From contig JANQMU010000152.1 in the NCBI GenBank assembly GCA_028279875.1, positions 1 through 51,287 on the forward strand: 51,287 bases of DNA. Reading direction: 5' to 3'. The notes under the pieces are model-generated. The model saw only the letters and a program-made list of their open reading frames with translations. It did not search any database and was not told where the DNA came from. The first letter of the stretch is position 1, and each line of letters begins with the position of its first letter. A program made the translations under genes and the position numbers. Positions 8,766 to 17,333 of the stretch are shown here, one piece after another. This DNA comes from Rhizobiaceae bacterium (GTDB taxonomy: Bacteria > Pseudomonadota > Alphaproteobacteria > Rhizobiales > Rhizobiaceae).

Positions 8766-9434
8766 ATGAAATCCGCAGTCCTCCTTCTGCCCGGCCTCAA
8801 CCGCGACCGGGACATGATTGCCGCATTGACCACAATATCAGGGGAACCGCCGGTCACCGTCTGGCAGACGGAGACGGAGATCCCGGATGTCGATCTGATC
8901 GTCATTCCCGGTGGCTTCTCCTACGGGGATTACCTGCGCTGCGGCGCCATCGCCGCGCGGATGCCGGTGCTCGAGGCCGTCCGCAAGAAGGCTGGCCAGG
9001 GTGTCCGCGTGCTCGGCGTGTGCAACGGCTTTCAGATATTGCTGGAAGCAGGACTGCTGCCCGGCGCGCTGATGCGCAATGCATCGCTTCGCTTCGTGTG
9101 CCGCGAGGTCGAACTCGAGGTGACGAATGCGCAAACGGCCTTTACCCGCCACTATGCACCGGGCGAGGTCATCCGCTGCCCGGTCGCCCACCATGACGGC
9201 AATTATTTCGCCGCCGAAGACACGCTCAAGCGGCTTGAGGACAATGGACAGATCGTCTTCCGCTATGCCAACGGCACCAACCCGAACGGGTCGATCCGCG
9301 ACATTGCCGGCATCGTCAACGAACAGGGCAATGTTCTCGGCATGATGCCGCATCCGGAAAACCTGATCGAGGATGCCCATGGCGGCAGTGATGGCCGGCC
9401 GTTGTTCAGCGCCGCGCTCGACATGGCGGCCTGA
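8766..9434 (+). CDS. purQ: Phosphoribosylformylglycinamidine synthase, PurQ glutaminase subunit
   Basis: A 222-residue class I glutamine amidotransferase that provides ammonia to PurL. The nucleophile is Cys86 in VLGVCNGFQ, and His196 and Glu198 in MMPHPEN complete the triad. The N-terminus (LLLPGLNRDRD) and VIPGGFSYGDYLRCG are typical. Because kynA separates it from purS, it needs a promoter in 8563-8765. A lipoprotein gene follows before purL. Confidence 0.96.
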   Translation: MKSAVLLLPGLNRDRDMIAALTTISGEPPVTVWQTETEIPDVDLIVIPGGFSYGDYLRCGAIAARMPVLEAVRKKAGQGVRVLGVCNGFQILLEAGLLPGALMRNASLRFVCREVELEVTNAQTAFTRHYAPGEVIRCPVAHHDGNYFAAEDTLKRLEDNGQIVFRYANGTNPNGSIRDIAGIVNEQGNVLGMMPHPENLIEDAHGGSDGRPLFSAALDMAA

Positions 9435-9460
9435 CTGTCATTGAAGAGAGGAAACCCGCA

Positions 9461-9910
9461 TTGATCCTGACAGGCAGGACCCATTCGGCACTTCATTCGG
9501 GTTTATCAGCACCGGTTTTCGCCTTGGCCATGACAGGCCTTCTCCTGGCCGGCTGCCAGTCCTCGGCCCCCGGGCCGGGCAGCCAGACGGCCAGCGCCCC
9601 GGATCGCGCCCTGACGGCGATGGAACGCATCGCCCGTGCCGCCAGCAAATGTTGGTTCAAATCGGGCGACCGGCGGTTTCGCGCCTATCGGCTGGCGCCC
9701 GAGCTCAATTCCTTCTCCGGGCGCCCCCGCATTCTGCTGGTGCCGGCGAACCGGCCGCAGGACCGTCCGCTGGCGGTCATCGAAGCCGAAGGCGATCCGG
9801 CGGTGATCCAGGCCTATGGCCCGTTGATGTCCGCACCGGTCGGCAACCGCATCGCCGCAGACATCAAAAACTGGGCCGGCGGCTCCACGGCCTGCGGCAC
9901 AACCACCTGA
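9461..9910 (+). CDS. Small lipoprotein of unknown function
   Basis: A 149-residue protein with a hydrophobic N-terminal segment ending in the lipobox LLAGC, so it is probably lipid-anchored. After a Ser/Pro/Gly-rich linker comes a domain with ARAASKCWFKSGDRRFRAYR, which I recognise only as resembling rhizobial hypothetical proteins. The start is a TTG at 9461, supported by an AGAGAGGAA ribosome site eight bases upstream. The ATG at 9530 leaves almost no signal peptide before the cysteine. It lies between purQ and purL on the same strand with short gaps and is probably cotranscribed, although no purine role is evident. Confidence 0.72.
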   Translation: MILTGRTHSALHSGLSAPVFALAMTGLLLAGCQSSAPGPGSQTASAPDRALTAMERIARAASKCWFKSGDRRFRAYRLAPELNSFSGRPRILLVPANRPQDRPLAVIEAEGDPAVIQAYGPLMSAPVGNRIAADIKNWAGGSTACGTTT

Positions 9911-9931
9911 AGGATCAATACCCGCGCCATC

Positions 9932-12166
9932 ATGACCATTCCCAACCGCATTAAAATCACCCCGGAACTGATCGAGGCCCATGGGCTGAAACCGGATGAA
10001 TATGAGCGGATATTGCAACTGATCGGACACGAGCCGAGCTTTACCGAACTCGGCATTTTCTCGGCCATGTGGAACGAACACTGCTCCTACAAATCATCGA
10101 AGAAATGGCTGCGGACCCTGCCCACCGATGGCCCGCACGTGCTGCAGGGTCCGGGCGAGAATGCCGGCGTCGTGGACATTGGCGACGGAGACTGCGTCGT
10201 CTTCAAGATGGAGAGCCACAACCATCCCTCCTATATCGAGCCCTATCAGGGCGCGGCAACCGGCGTCGGCGGCATTTTGCGCGACGTGTTCACCATGGGC
10301 GCCCGGCCGATCGCCGCGATGAATGCGCTGCGCTTCGGTGCGCCGGACCACCCCAAGACCCGGCATCTGGTGTCGGGCGTCGTCGCCGGCATCGGCGGTT
10401 ACGGCAATTGCTTCGGCGTTCCGACCGTCGGCGGCGAAGTGGAATTCGATGCGCGATACAACGGCAATTGCCTGGTCAATGCATTTGCCGCCGGGCTTGC
10501 CCGATCCGATGCCATTTTCCTTTCGGAAGCCAAGGGCGTTGGTCTGCCGGTCGTCTATCTCGGCGCCAAGACGGGCCGTGACGGCGTCGGCGGCGCGACC
10601 ATGGCGTCGGCCGAATTCGATGAATCGATCGAGGAAAAGCGGCCGACGGTTCAGGTCGGCGATCCGTTTACCGAAAAGTGCCTGCTGGAAGCCTGCCTGG
10701 AACTGATGGCGTCCGGAGCCGTCATCGCCATTCAGGACATGGGCGCGGCCGGCCTCACCTGCTCTGCCGTCGAAATGGGCGCCAAAGGCAATCTCGGCAT
10801 TGAACTCGACCTTGACAGGGTTCCGGCCCGCGAGGTCGGCATGAGCGCCTATGAAATGATGCTGTCGGAAAGCCAGGAACGCATGCTCATGGTGCTGCGC
10901 CCGGAACTGGAGGAACAGGCTGAAGCGATCTTCGTCAAATGGGGGCTGGATTTCGCCATTGTCGGCAAGACGACGGGCGACCGGCGCTTTCGCGTGTTTC
11001 ATCAGGGCGAGCTGGTGGCCGATCTGCCCATCAAGGAACTCGGCGACGAAGCGCCAGAATATGACCGCCCCTGGCGCGAAACCGGACTGTATTCGCCCCT
11101 GCCCGCCGCCCAGATCGACGAGCCCGAGGATTACGGCGAGACCCTGCTGCAACTCGTCGGCTCGCCGAACAATTGCTCGCGGCGCTGGGTCTATGAGCAA
11201 TATGACACGCTGATCCAGGGCAACAGCCTGCAAACGCCCGGCGGCGATGCCGGCGTCGTCCGGGTCGACGGCCATCCGACCAAGGCCCTGGCATTTGCCT
11301 CCGACGTCACCCCGCGTTATTGCGAGGCCGATCCCTTCGAGGGCGGCAAACAGGCTGTCGCCGAATGCTGGCGCAACCTGACGGCGACCGGCGCCGAACC
11401 GCTGGCGGCCACCGACAATCTCAATTTTGGCAATCCGGAGCGGCCGGAAATCATGGGCCAGCTTGTCCAGGCGATCCAGGGTATCGGCGAAGCCTGCAGA
11501 ACGCTCGGATTTCCCATCGTCTCCGGCAATGTCTCGCTCTACAACGAAACCAATGGCGAAGCGATCCTTCCGACACCGACAATCGGCGGGGTCGGTCTCA
11601 TCGCCGACTGGTCGCAGATGGCCCGCATCGGTGACGGCAAGACCGGCGACGCAATCATCCTCTTTGGCGGCGACGGCAGCCACCTTGGCCAATCGGTCTA
11701 TCTGCGAGACTGCCTTAACCGGACGGATGGCCCGCCGCCGCCGGTCGATCTTGCGGTCGAAAAGAGAAATGGCGATTTTATCCGCTCGGCCATCCGCAAC
11801 GGCCAATTGACCGCCTGCCACGACATCTCCGATGGCGGCCTGGCGCTGTGCCTGGCGGAAATGGCCCTCGCAGCACAGCAGGGCATGGAAATCGAAATCG
11901 ACGCCGCTGGCGGCCCCGCCCACGCGCAACTGTTCGGCGAGGACCAGGGCCGCTATGTCGTCACCGTGCCTTCTGAGCTCGCCAATTTCGTCTGCGGAAA
12001 CGCCGAGGGCGCCGGCGTGCCGTTTCGCCGGCTGGGCACAGTCGGCGGCGACCGATTGACGATCGGCGCCCTGTTCTCCATATCGTTAAAGGAATTGCGC
12101 GACAGCCATGAATCGTGGTTCCCTGATTTCATGGGCGCCAACAGCATGCAGTCCGATGCAGCCTGA
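9932..12166 (+). CDS. purL: Phosphoribosylformylglycinamidine synthase, PurL subunit
   Basis: A 744-residue small-type PurL, the ATP-dependent synthetase half of the FGAM synthase that works with PurS and PurQ. Visible marks are the N-terminal FSAMWNEHCSYKSSK, the VVFKMESHNHPSYIEP segment, GVGGILRDVFTMGARPIA, and in the second half the NLNFGNPERPEIMGQ and ACHDISDGGLALCLAE motifs. The length is that of the stand-alone form, not the 1,300-residue fused enzyme, which fits the separate purS and purQ. Confidence 0.97.
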   Translation: MTIPNRIKITPELIEAHGLKPDEYERILQLIGHEPSFTELGIFSAMWNEHCSYKSSKKWLRTLPTDGPHVLQGPGENAGVVDIGDGDCVVFKMESHNHPSYIEPYQGAATGVGGILRDVFTMGARPIAAMNALRFGAPDHPKTRHLVSGVVAGIGGYGNCFGVPTVGGEVEFDARYNGNCLVNAFAAGLARSDAIFLSEAKGVGLPVVYLGAKTGRDGVGGATMASAEFDESIEEKRPTVQVGDPFTEKCLLEACLELMASGAVIAIQDMGAAGLTCSAVEMGAKGNLGIELDLDRVPAREVGMSAYEMMLSESQERMLMVLRPELEEQAEAIFVKWGLDFAIVGKTTGDRRFRVFHQGELVADLPIKELGDEAPEYDRPWRETGLYSPLPAAQIDEPEDYGETLLQLVGSPNNCSRRWVYEQYDTLIQGNSLQTPGGDAGVVRVDGHPTKALAFASDVTPRYCEADPFEGGKQAVAECWRNLTATGAEPLAATDNLNFGNPERPEIMGQLVQAIQGIGEACRTLGFPIVSGNVSLYNETNGEAILPTPTIGGVGLIADWSQMARIGDGKTGDAIILFGGDGSHLGQSVYLRDCLNRTDGPPPPVDLAVEKRNGDFIRSAIRNGQLTACHDISDGGLALCLAEMALAAQQGMEIEIDAAGGPAHAQLFGEDQGRYVVTVPSELANFVCGNAEGAGVPFRRLGTVGGDRLTIGALFSISLKELRDSHESWFPDFMGANSMQSDAA

Positions 12167-12209
12167 CCGCGCGCTTGAGCGGACACATAAATGAAACGGG
12201 GAGATTGAT

Positions 12210-12443
12210 ATGGCGATGCGCGCCGGAGACATAGAGGAAATGATCAAGGCCGCCATTCCCGACGCCGAGGTCACCATTCGCGACCTCGCCGGCGACGGCG
12301 ATCATTACGCCGCCGAAGTGGTGTCGGAGAGCTTTCGCGGCAAGACCCGCGTTCAGCAGCATCAGATGGTCTACCAGGCGCTGCGCGGCAATATGGGCGA
12401 AGCGCTCCATGCCCTCGCCCTGCAGACCAGCGCCCCTGAATAG
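12210..12443 (+). CDS. BolA/IbaG family protein
   Basis: A 77-residue BolA-fold protein. IEEMIKAAIPDAEVTIRDLAGDG and the core motif VVSESFRGKTRVQQHQMVYQAL identify it. The histidine in this motif is the usual cluster ligand when BolA pairs with a CGFS glutaredoxin. A CGFS monothiol glutaredoxin is encoded about 8 kb away in this window (20803), so the two could form a heterodimer that carries a 2Fe-2S cluster. It follows purL by 43 bases. Confidence 0.92.
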   Translation: MAMRAGDIEEMIKAAIPDAEVTIRDLAGDGDHYAAEVVSESFRGKTRVQQHQMVYQALRGNMGEALHALALQTSAPE

Positions 12444-12517
12444 ACCGTATCATCCGCGAGCCGATTGCGGGATAATCCTGTCACCGGTATGATTTTCCCA
12501 AACAGGGGAGAAGTGCC

Positions 12518-12673
12518 ATGGTCGATATGCTGGTCACGGCCGTCATCGTATTCCTGACCATCCTGATCGTACCGCTGTTTCTCCGCCGGGAAGCGACCTG
12601 GAAACGGGCGCTGGTATCGGCGGTCATCGCCGCCGTGCTGATTGCGCTGTGGGAGTTTTTCGGAGCGCGATAA
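12518..12673 (+). CDS. 51-residue membrane protein
   Basis: A small open frame with ATG at 12518 and TAA at 12671. An AGGGGAGAAG ribosome site ends six bases before the start, which supports translation. The protein has two hydrophobic spans, about residues 3-22 and 29-47, joined by a short basic turn (LRREATWKR), then a WEFFGAR tail. No family was recognised. It stands between the BolA gene and an ArsR/SRPBCC pair, so it could be read with the BolA gene, or be its own unit. Confidence 0.6.
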   Translation: MVDMLVTAVIVFLTILIVPLFLRREATWKRALVSAVIAAVLIALWEFFGAR

Positions 12674-12702
12674 CACCCCGGCCGATCGGGCCTTGCCTAT
12701 TC

Positions 12703-12736
12703 ATAAGAAATTCCTTATCATAAGATATGTCTTATG
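12703..12736. promoter_or_regulatory. Tandem dyads over the ArsR start codon (candidate operator)
   Basis: Two inverted repeats stand side by side: ATAAG-N6-CTTAT at 12703-12718 and the perfect CATAAGA-TATG-TCTTATG at 12719-12736. The ATG of the ArsR gene (12727-12729) lies in the centre of the second. Dyads of this kind are typical ArsR-family operators. Autoregulation is inferred. Confidence 0.65.
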
Positions 12737-13038
12737 AAACGGTCTTCAGCGCGCTTTCAAATCCCGTCCGCCGCTCGATCCTCGAGCGGCTGCGCGACAA
12801 GCCCAGTTCCGTGCGGAACCTTGCCGACCACTATCCCTACAGCCAGCCGGCGATATCCCAGCATCTCAAGACCCTGAAGGATGCCGGGCTTGTCGACGAC
12901 ACCGCCGAGGGGACGCGGCGCATCTACCGTGTCCGTCCCGAGGGCATGCAGATGCTTAAAACCTATCTCGAGCAGCACTGGCAGGGCTTCCTGCTGTCGC
13001 TGGATGAGGACGAAGAGGAAGACCAAAGCGATGATTGA
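12727..13038 (+). CDS. ArsR family winged-helix regulator
   Basis: A 103-residue repressor-type protein: VFSALSNPVRRSILERLR is the usual N-terminal helix, SQPAISQHLKTLKDAGLV the recognition helix, and RRIYRVRPEGM the wing. The C-terminus is acidic (DEDEEEDQ). It lacks the Cys-rich ELCVCDL motif of metal sensors, so it is probably not a metal sensor. The gene overlaps the SRPBCC gene by eight bases, a frequent pairing in which the regulator controls its partner. The start codon is embedded in a perfect dyad with little room for a ribosome site, so the mRNA may be leaderless. Confidence 0.92.
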   Translation: MSYETVFSALSNPVRRSILERLRDKPSSVRNLADHYPYSQPAISQHLKTLKDAGLVDDTAEGTRRIYRVRPEGMQMLKTYLEQHWQGFLLSLDEDEEEDQSDD

Positions 13039-13492
13039 GCCCGTTATTGTCAATGTGACCATCGACCGGGAACCCGGCCAGGTATTCGACCTGTTCACCC
13101 GCCGGATCGGCGAATGGTGGCCACTGGAGACCCACTCGCTGGGCGCGTCCGACAACAGGACGCCCAAGACGGTGATCATGGAGCCGCATATTGACGGCCG
13201 CATTTTCGAGGTTTCCGACGATGGCGTCGAACGCCTGTGGGGATCGGTCACCGAATGGGATCCGGGCAACAACCTCGCCTTCACCTGGCATGTCGGCCGC
13301 GCGCCCGAAAGCGGCACGCAGGTTTCGGTGGCCTTCCGGCGCACCGACACCGGCGGCACCCATATCACGCTCACCCATGACAATTGGCAGGTACTGGGCG
13401 CCGAAGCCGAGGAACTGCACAAGAGCTATTCGACCGGATGGCCGGCACTGCTCAACGATGTCTTTTTGCCCTACGCGGCGGGCAATCCCTAG
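13031..13492 (+). CDS. SRPBCC (AHSA1-like) domain protein
   Basis: A 153-residue START-like fold protein. It begins VNVTIDREPGQVFDLFTRRIGEWWPLETHSLG and contains LWGSVTEWDPGNNLAFTWH, both typical of the AHSA1 branch of the SRPBCC superfamily, which bind small hydrophobic ligands or act on them. The start at 13031 overlaps the end of the ArsR gene by eight bases, so the pair is translationally coupled. The ligand is unknown. Its stop overlaps the stop of the convergent dioxygenase gene. Confidence 0.87.
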   Translation: MIEPVIVNVTIDREPGQVFDLFTRRIGEWWPLETHSLGASDNRTPKTVIMEPHIDGRIFEVSDDGVERLWGSVTEWDPGNNLAFTWHVGRAPESGTQVSVAFRRTDTGGTHITLTHDNWQVLGAEAEELHKSYSTGWPALLNDVFLPYAAGNP

Positions 13493-14445
13493 TCGCTTTC
13501 GAAATTGTGGACGAAGTCCTTGGGCAACTCCGGCCCCCACAGATAGAAGGAATCCTCGGGGTCGTGATCGGCGGCCTCCCAGTCCTGGGTCAGCGGGATG
13601 TAGTCGATATCGGCTGAATACTCGGCATAGCTGCCCCACGGATCGCCGATATAGTGAAAATAGTTGGACCCGAGCACATGGCGGCCGAGGCCCCAGCCCT
13701 TGGTGAACCCCTTGTCGGCCATGTGCATCGCGCCGCGGCCGATCTCATCGATGCCCCCGACATCCCAGCTGCAGTGATGCAGGCCGGGCGCATCCGACTT
13801 GGCAAACGCGATCAGATGATGGTCGGAACCGTGGATGCCATGCAGGAAACAGACGCCATCCCCGGAGCGGTCGGAAAGGCGCAAACCGAGAACGCGGCAA
13901 TAGAACTCGATGCATTTGAGGACATCGGGCGTGAACAGCAGAACATGGGCGAGCCGGCGGGGCCGGACCCGTTCCGCCTTCGAGCGTACCGGCGCCGCGG
14001 CGACACCGGCCGGCGCCGACCGGGTCAGGAAATCCACCTTCTCGTTCGGCGAACTCTTGCGGGCAACCTTGATCTCGATCGGGATACCGAACGGGTCGGC
14101 AAACCAGAAACCGTTGGAATCGAAACCGCGCGGCGCATCCTCAAGGCGCACGCCCTGTTCCTCGATCCGCTTGCGCATCGACTCGAAATCCTCCTCGAAC
14201 ACCCCGAAGGAGAGATGATTGAATTTCTTGCGCTTCCCCTCCGAGAGGCTGGCCCATCGGTGTTCATGCCCGAAGGTGTAGAGGCCGAGGCCGTTTCCTT
14301 CCTCCCGCACATCGAGGCCGAATGATCTATAGAACGTGTCGGCCTCGGTGAGGTCGGGGACGATCATGGTGAAGGCGTCCATCGAATGGACTCCAAGTTC
14401 GCCGGGACGCTTGGTGACACCGACCTTTCCGGTGATCGCAGTCAT
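13489..14445 (-). CDS. Extradiol-type ring-cleavage dioxygenase (VOC superfamily)
   Basis: A 318-residue two-domain protein of the type-I extradiol dioxygenase family. The iron ligands are readable as His167 (RLAHVLLF), His224 (GLHHCSWDV) and Glu275 (YAEYSAD), the usual 2-His-1-carboxylate set in the C-terminal domain. Enzymes of this type open catechols next to the hydroxyls. The start at 14445 has a strong AGGAGG six bases upstream. It is the last gene of the minus-strand island with the TRAP transporter, the flavin hydroxylase and the FAH-family hydrolase, which strongly suggests ring cleavage of a catechol made by that hydroxylase. The substrate is unknown. Confidence 0.85.
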   Translation of the reverse strand: MTAITGKVGVTKRPGELGVHSMDAFTMIVPDLTEADTFYRSFGLDVREEGNGLGLYTFGHEHRWASLSEGKRKKFNHLSFGVFEEDFESMRKRIEEQGVRLEDAPRGFDSNGFWFADPFGIPIEIKVARKSSPNEKVDFLTRSAPAGVAAAPVRSKAERVRPRRLAHVLLFTPDVLKCIEFYCRVLGLRLSDRSGDGVCFLHGIHGSDHHLIAFAKSDAPGLHHCSWDVGGIDEIGRGAMHMADKGFTKGWGLGRHVLGSNYFHYIGDPWGSYAEYSADIDYIPLTQDWEAADHDPEDSFYLWGPELPKDFVHNFESD

Positions 14446-14500
14446 GATATCCTCCTTGTGACTTCGGTTCCGTTTCGTTGCGTTTCATCGCGTGCCCGTT

Positions 14501-15790
14501 TCATTCCAGGAGCGAGGGCAGCCACAGCACAAGCTGCGGCCAGGCGACCATCAGCGCGATCAGCGCCAACGGCGCCAGCAGAAAGGGCAGCGCACCGAAA
14601 TAGATATCCGTAACCTTCAATTCCGGACTCACCGCCCGGATGACAAAAAGATTCATGCCGACCGGCGGCGTGATCAGCCCGATCTCGATCAGGATCACCA
14701 GCAAGACGCCGAACCAGACCGGATCATATCCCAGGGACAGAATCAGCGGCAGCACGATCGGCACCGTGATCAGGATCATCGCGATTCCCTCCAGGAAACA
14801 GCCGAGCGCGATATAGATCACACACAGCAGGACAATGATCCCGATCGGGCCGAAGCCCGCATTCCGCATGCCTTCGGATACGGCGTTCGAAAGGCCGGTC
14901 TGGACGATGAAATAGGAAAAGATGGTCGATGCCATCACGATAAAGATCACGGTGGCGACGAGACGCACGGTCTCAAGGGCGGTCGAGGCAAGCATAGACA
15001 AGCCGGCACGCCGTGTGACGAGGGCGAGCACGATGGCGCCCAGCGCCCCGACCGCCGCAGCCTCGGTTGGCGTGAAAACGCCGGCATAGATCCCACCGAT
15101 CGTCGCGGTAAACAGCAGAACCACATGCCAGATCCGTGCGAGTGACGGCAGGAGCGGCGGCACCGGCGGCGGCTTGGCCGGTCCGGCCCGACTGCCGAGA
15201 AACAGGGCGATAGCCGCATAAAAGACCATCAGGAAAAGGCCCGGAATCAGTGCTGCCGCAAAGAGCTGCGCCACCGACAACTGGGCGATAATGGCGTATA
15301 TCATCAGGATAAGCGACGGCGGAATGAGGATTCCGAGCGTGCCGCCCGCAGCGACCGACCCGGCAGCGAATGCCGGGCTGTAGCCGCCCCGCAGCATTTC
15401 GGGAACGGACACCCGGCTCATCGTCAGGGCGGTTGCCACGGAGGAGCCGCAGATCGCTCCGAACAGCCCCGAGGCGAAGATTGCGGCAACGGCCAGCGAT
15501 CCGCGCGTGCCGCGCATGACCGCATTGGCGGCGCGGAACAGATCGCCGGAAAGGCCTGAGACGGCGGCGACGGCCCCCATCAATGTGAACAGCGGCACCA
15601 CCGAAAACGTGTAGGCCTGTGCCAGTTCGATCGGCGCCGCACCGAGGATCAGACCGGCACGGGTCCAGCCCTCGAGGATCGCGTAGCCGACATAGCCGAC
15701 AAGGCCGAGCGCAATCGCCACCGGCACGCGCAGCAGGATCATCGCAATCAGCAAAAACAGGGCGACAACGGCAAGGGTAATCGGCGTCAT
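14501..15790 (-). CDS. TRAP transporter large permease (DctM type)
   Basis: A 429-residue membrane protein with about a dozen helices, the sodium-driven permease of a TRAP system. Recognisable stretches are PVAIALGLVGY, SGLFGAICGSSVATA, GTLGILIPPSLILMIYA and GLITPPVGMNLFVI, all typical of DctM. ATG 15790 is the true start, since the frame upstream is the small-permease gene; the two overlap as ATGA. It forms one transport unit with the next two genes. Confidence 0.95.
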   Translation of the reverse strand: MTPITLAVVALFLLIAMILLRVPVAIALGLVGYVGYAILEGWTRAGLILGAAPIELAQAYTFSVVPLFTLMGAVAAVSGLSGDLFRAANAVMRGTRGSLAVAAIFASGLFGAICGSSVATALTMSRVSVPEMLRGGYSPAFAAGSVAAGGTLGILIPPSLILMIYAIIAQLSVAQLFAAALIPGLFLMVFYAAIALFLGSRAGPAKPPPVPPLLPSLARIWHVVLLFTATIGGIYAGVFTPTEAAAVGALGAIVLALVTRRAGLSMLASTALETVRLVATVIFIVMASTIFSYFIVQTGLSNAVSEGMRNAGFGPIGIIVLLCVIYIALGCFLEGIAMILITVPIVLPLILSLGYDPVWFGVLLVILIEIGLITPPVGMNLFVIRAVSPELKVTDIYFGALPFLLAPLALIALMVAWPQLVLWLPSLLE

Positions 15791-16272
15791 CGAACGGTTC
15801 CCCGGCCAAGAATATGGGACCAGAACAGGGCGCCGCAGGTCAGGATCGAAGCGCCGAAACCGAACAGGATCAGCCCGTAGAGCGGCCACACCGGAACACC
15901 GAGATCATATTTCACATCACCGAACATCCGCGCATCGAGCATCGGTTGCCAGACATGGCGGCACAAAAGCGCAAGGAACAGCATCGACAGGCCAAGGCCG
16001 ACCGCCTCGATGACGCGCAACGCGCCGTCAGGCAGCAGCGCGTCGAGAAGATCGATCTTGATCTGTTCGTCGCGCAGAAAGGCCTCCGGCAGGCCGAGCA
16101 TGGCGCCGGCAAGCACCGTGATCTCGACGAGTTCCACCACCCCGGTCAGCGGACGGCCGGCAAGCTGGCGCGCCAGGATATCCCAGTCGGTGCCGAGCAT
16201 CATCACCGCGAGGGCAATAGCCCCGCCGATCGTGCACGCGCGCGCCAGCCTTGAAAGAAGCCGATAGATCAC
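15787..16272 (-). CDS. TRAP transporter small permease (DctQ type)
   Basis: A 161-residue membrane protein with four helices: about residues 12-30, 45-62, 85-105 and 130-152. VMMLGTDWDILARQLAGRPLTGVVELVEI and FLRDEQIKIDLL match the DctQ family. It couples the large permease to the periplasmic receptor. It overlaps the large-permease gene by four bases and starts three bases after the receptor gene ends. Confidence 0.92.
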   Translation of the reverse strand: MIYRLLSRLARACTIGGAIALAVMMLGTDWDILARQLAGRPLTGVVELVEITVLAGAMLGLPEAFLRDEQIKIDLLDALLPDGALRVIEAVGLGLSMLFLALLCRHVWQPMLDARMFGDVKYDLGVPVWPLYGLILFGFGASILTCGALFWSHILGRGTVR

Positions 16273-16275
16273 GGA

Positions 16276-17310
16276 TCACAATTCGGATTTGAGCTCTCCG
16301 ATCCTCCCCATGACGGCATCGGTTGTCGGCTGCGCCTTGCGGGTCGCCTCAAGCTGGGCATCATAGACCGGCTTCAGCACCGCGCGAAAGGGATCGGCCG
16401 CGCCGTCGACAAGATCGACCACCTGGACGCCCTTGTCGATCATGAATGTGCGCCCGCCGGCCTCGGCCTTGTCGTAAAGGCTGCCGATATGGCGCGCCGC
16501 ATCCGGCCCGGTCGTATCCCTGATCAGCGCCGCATATTTCGCCGGCAGCTTGTCCATCATCGCCTGATTGGCAATGAAGGAGAAGGTCGCACTTGAATTT
16601 GCCAAGGTGCTGACATGATGCACCGCCTGCTGGAGCTGGAAGGCGCGGCCACCCTCGAAATTGAAGATGGCGCCATCGACCACGCCCTTGGCGATGGCAT
16701 CGGCGATCTCGGTCGGCGGAATGGTCGCCGGCGACGCGCCCATGGCTTTCAACTGCTCGGCCATGGCGCCGCTGGTCGGCCGGATGCGCAGCCCCTTGAC
16801 GTCGTCCGGTGTCTTGACCTGCACCGCATTCATGAAGAAGCCGGTGGCAGTCAGATTGACCGAATAGAGCATCTCGGTGGCGACATATTCGCCGGCGAAT
16901 TCCGGCTTGAGGCTGGTGGCGAGCCACGAGGTATCGGCGGCCTTGCGCGGCCGCGCGTCAGGACCGACCAGCAGGAACGGCAGCGACAGCAGGTCGGTGA
17001 GCGGGAAGCGGCCGGGATAAAAGGCGGTGAAGATGAAAGCGAAATCGGCGATGCCGGTGCGCACTAGGTCGTATTGGCGCGGCGGCGGCCCCATCTGGCC
17101 GGCCGGAAACACCTGGATGTCGAGTTCGCCATCCGATTGCGCCCGCAGGTCTTCGGCCCATTTGGCGAGCACCCCGTGGAGCTGGTGCTGCGGCGGAAGA
17201 TAGTGGCTGAGCTTCAGCTCGATCGGCGCGGCGCGCGCAATGGCCGGCATTGCGAGCATCGCCGAACCGACGCCGACCGTTTTCAGGAATTCGCGCTTTT
17301 TGAGTTTCAT
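16276..17310 (-). CDS. TRAP transporter substrate-binding protein (DctP type)
   Basis: A 344-residue periplasmic receptor. The N-terminus KKREFLKTVGVGSAMLAM is a signal with a Lys-Arg in place of the Tat twin arginine, so export may be Tat or Sec. The mature part shows the DctP pattern: ELKLSHYLPPQHQ, VFPAGQMG, KGLRIRPTSGAM and PTEIADAIAKGVVDGAIFNFEG. The Arg in the RIRPT segment normally pairs with the carboxylate of the ligand, so an organic acid is the likely cargo. Context suggests an aromatic acid feeding the hydroxylase encoded just upstream, which is an inference. Confidence 0.94.
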   Translation of the reverse strand: MKLKKREFLKTVGVGSAMLAMPAIARAAPIELKLSHYLPPQHQLHGVLAKWAEDLRAQSDGELDIQVFPAGQMGPPPRQYDLVRTGIADFAFIFTAFYPGRFPLTDLLSLPFLLVGPDARPRKAADTSWLATSLKPEFAGEYVATEMLYSVNLTATGFFMNAVQVKTPDDVKGLRIRPTSGAMAEQLKAMGASPATIPPTEIADAIAKGVVDGAIFNFEGGRAFQLQQAVHHVSTLANSSATFSFIANQAMMDKLPAKYAALIRDTTGPDAARHIGSLYDKAEAGGRTFMIDKGVQVVDLVDGAADPFRAVLKPVYDAQLEATRKAQPTTDAVMGRIGELKSEL

Positions 17311-17333
17311 GTCTTCCTCCCTTTGGTGAGCGG

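Noticed and set aside
10094..11929. 611-codon open frame opposite purL
   Set aside because: Antisense shadow of purL, with no recognisable domain.
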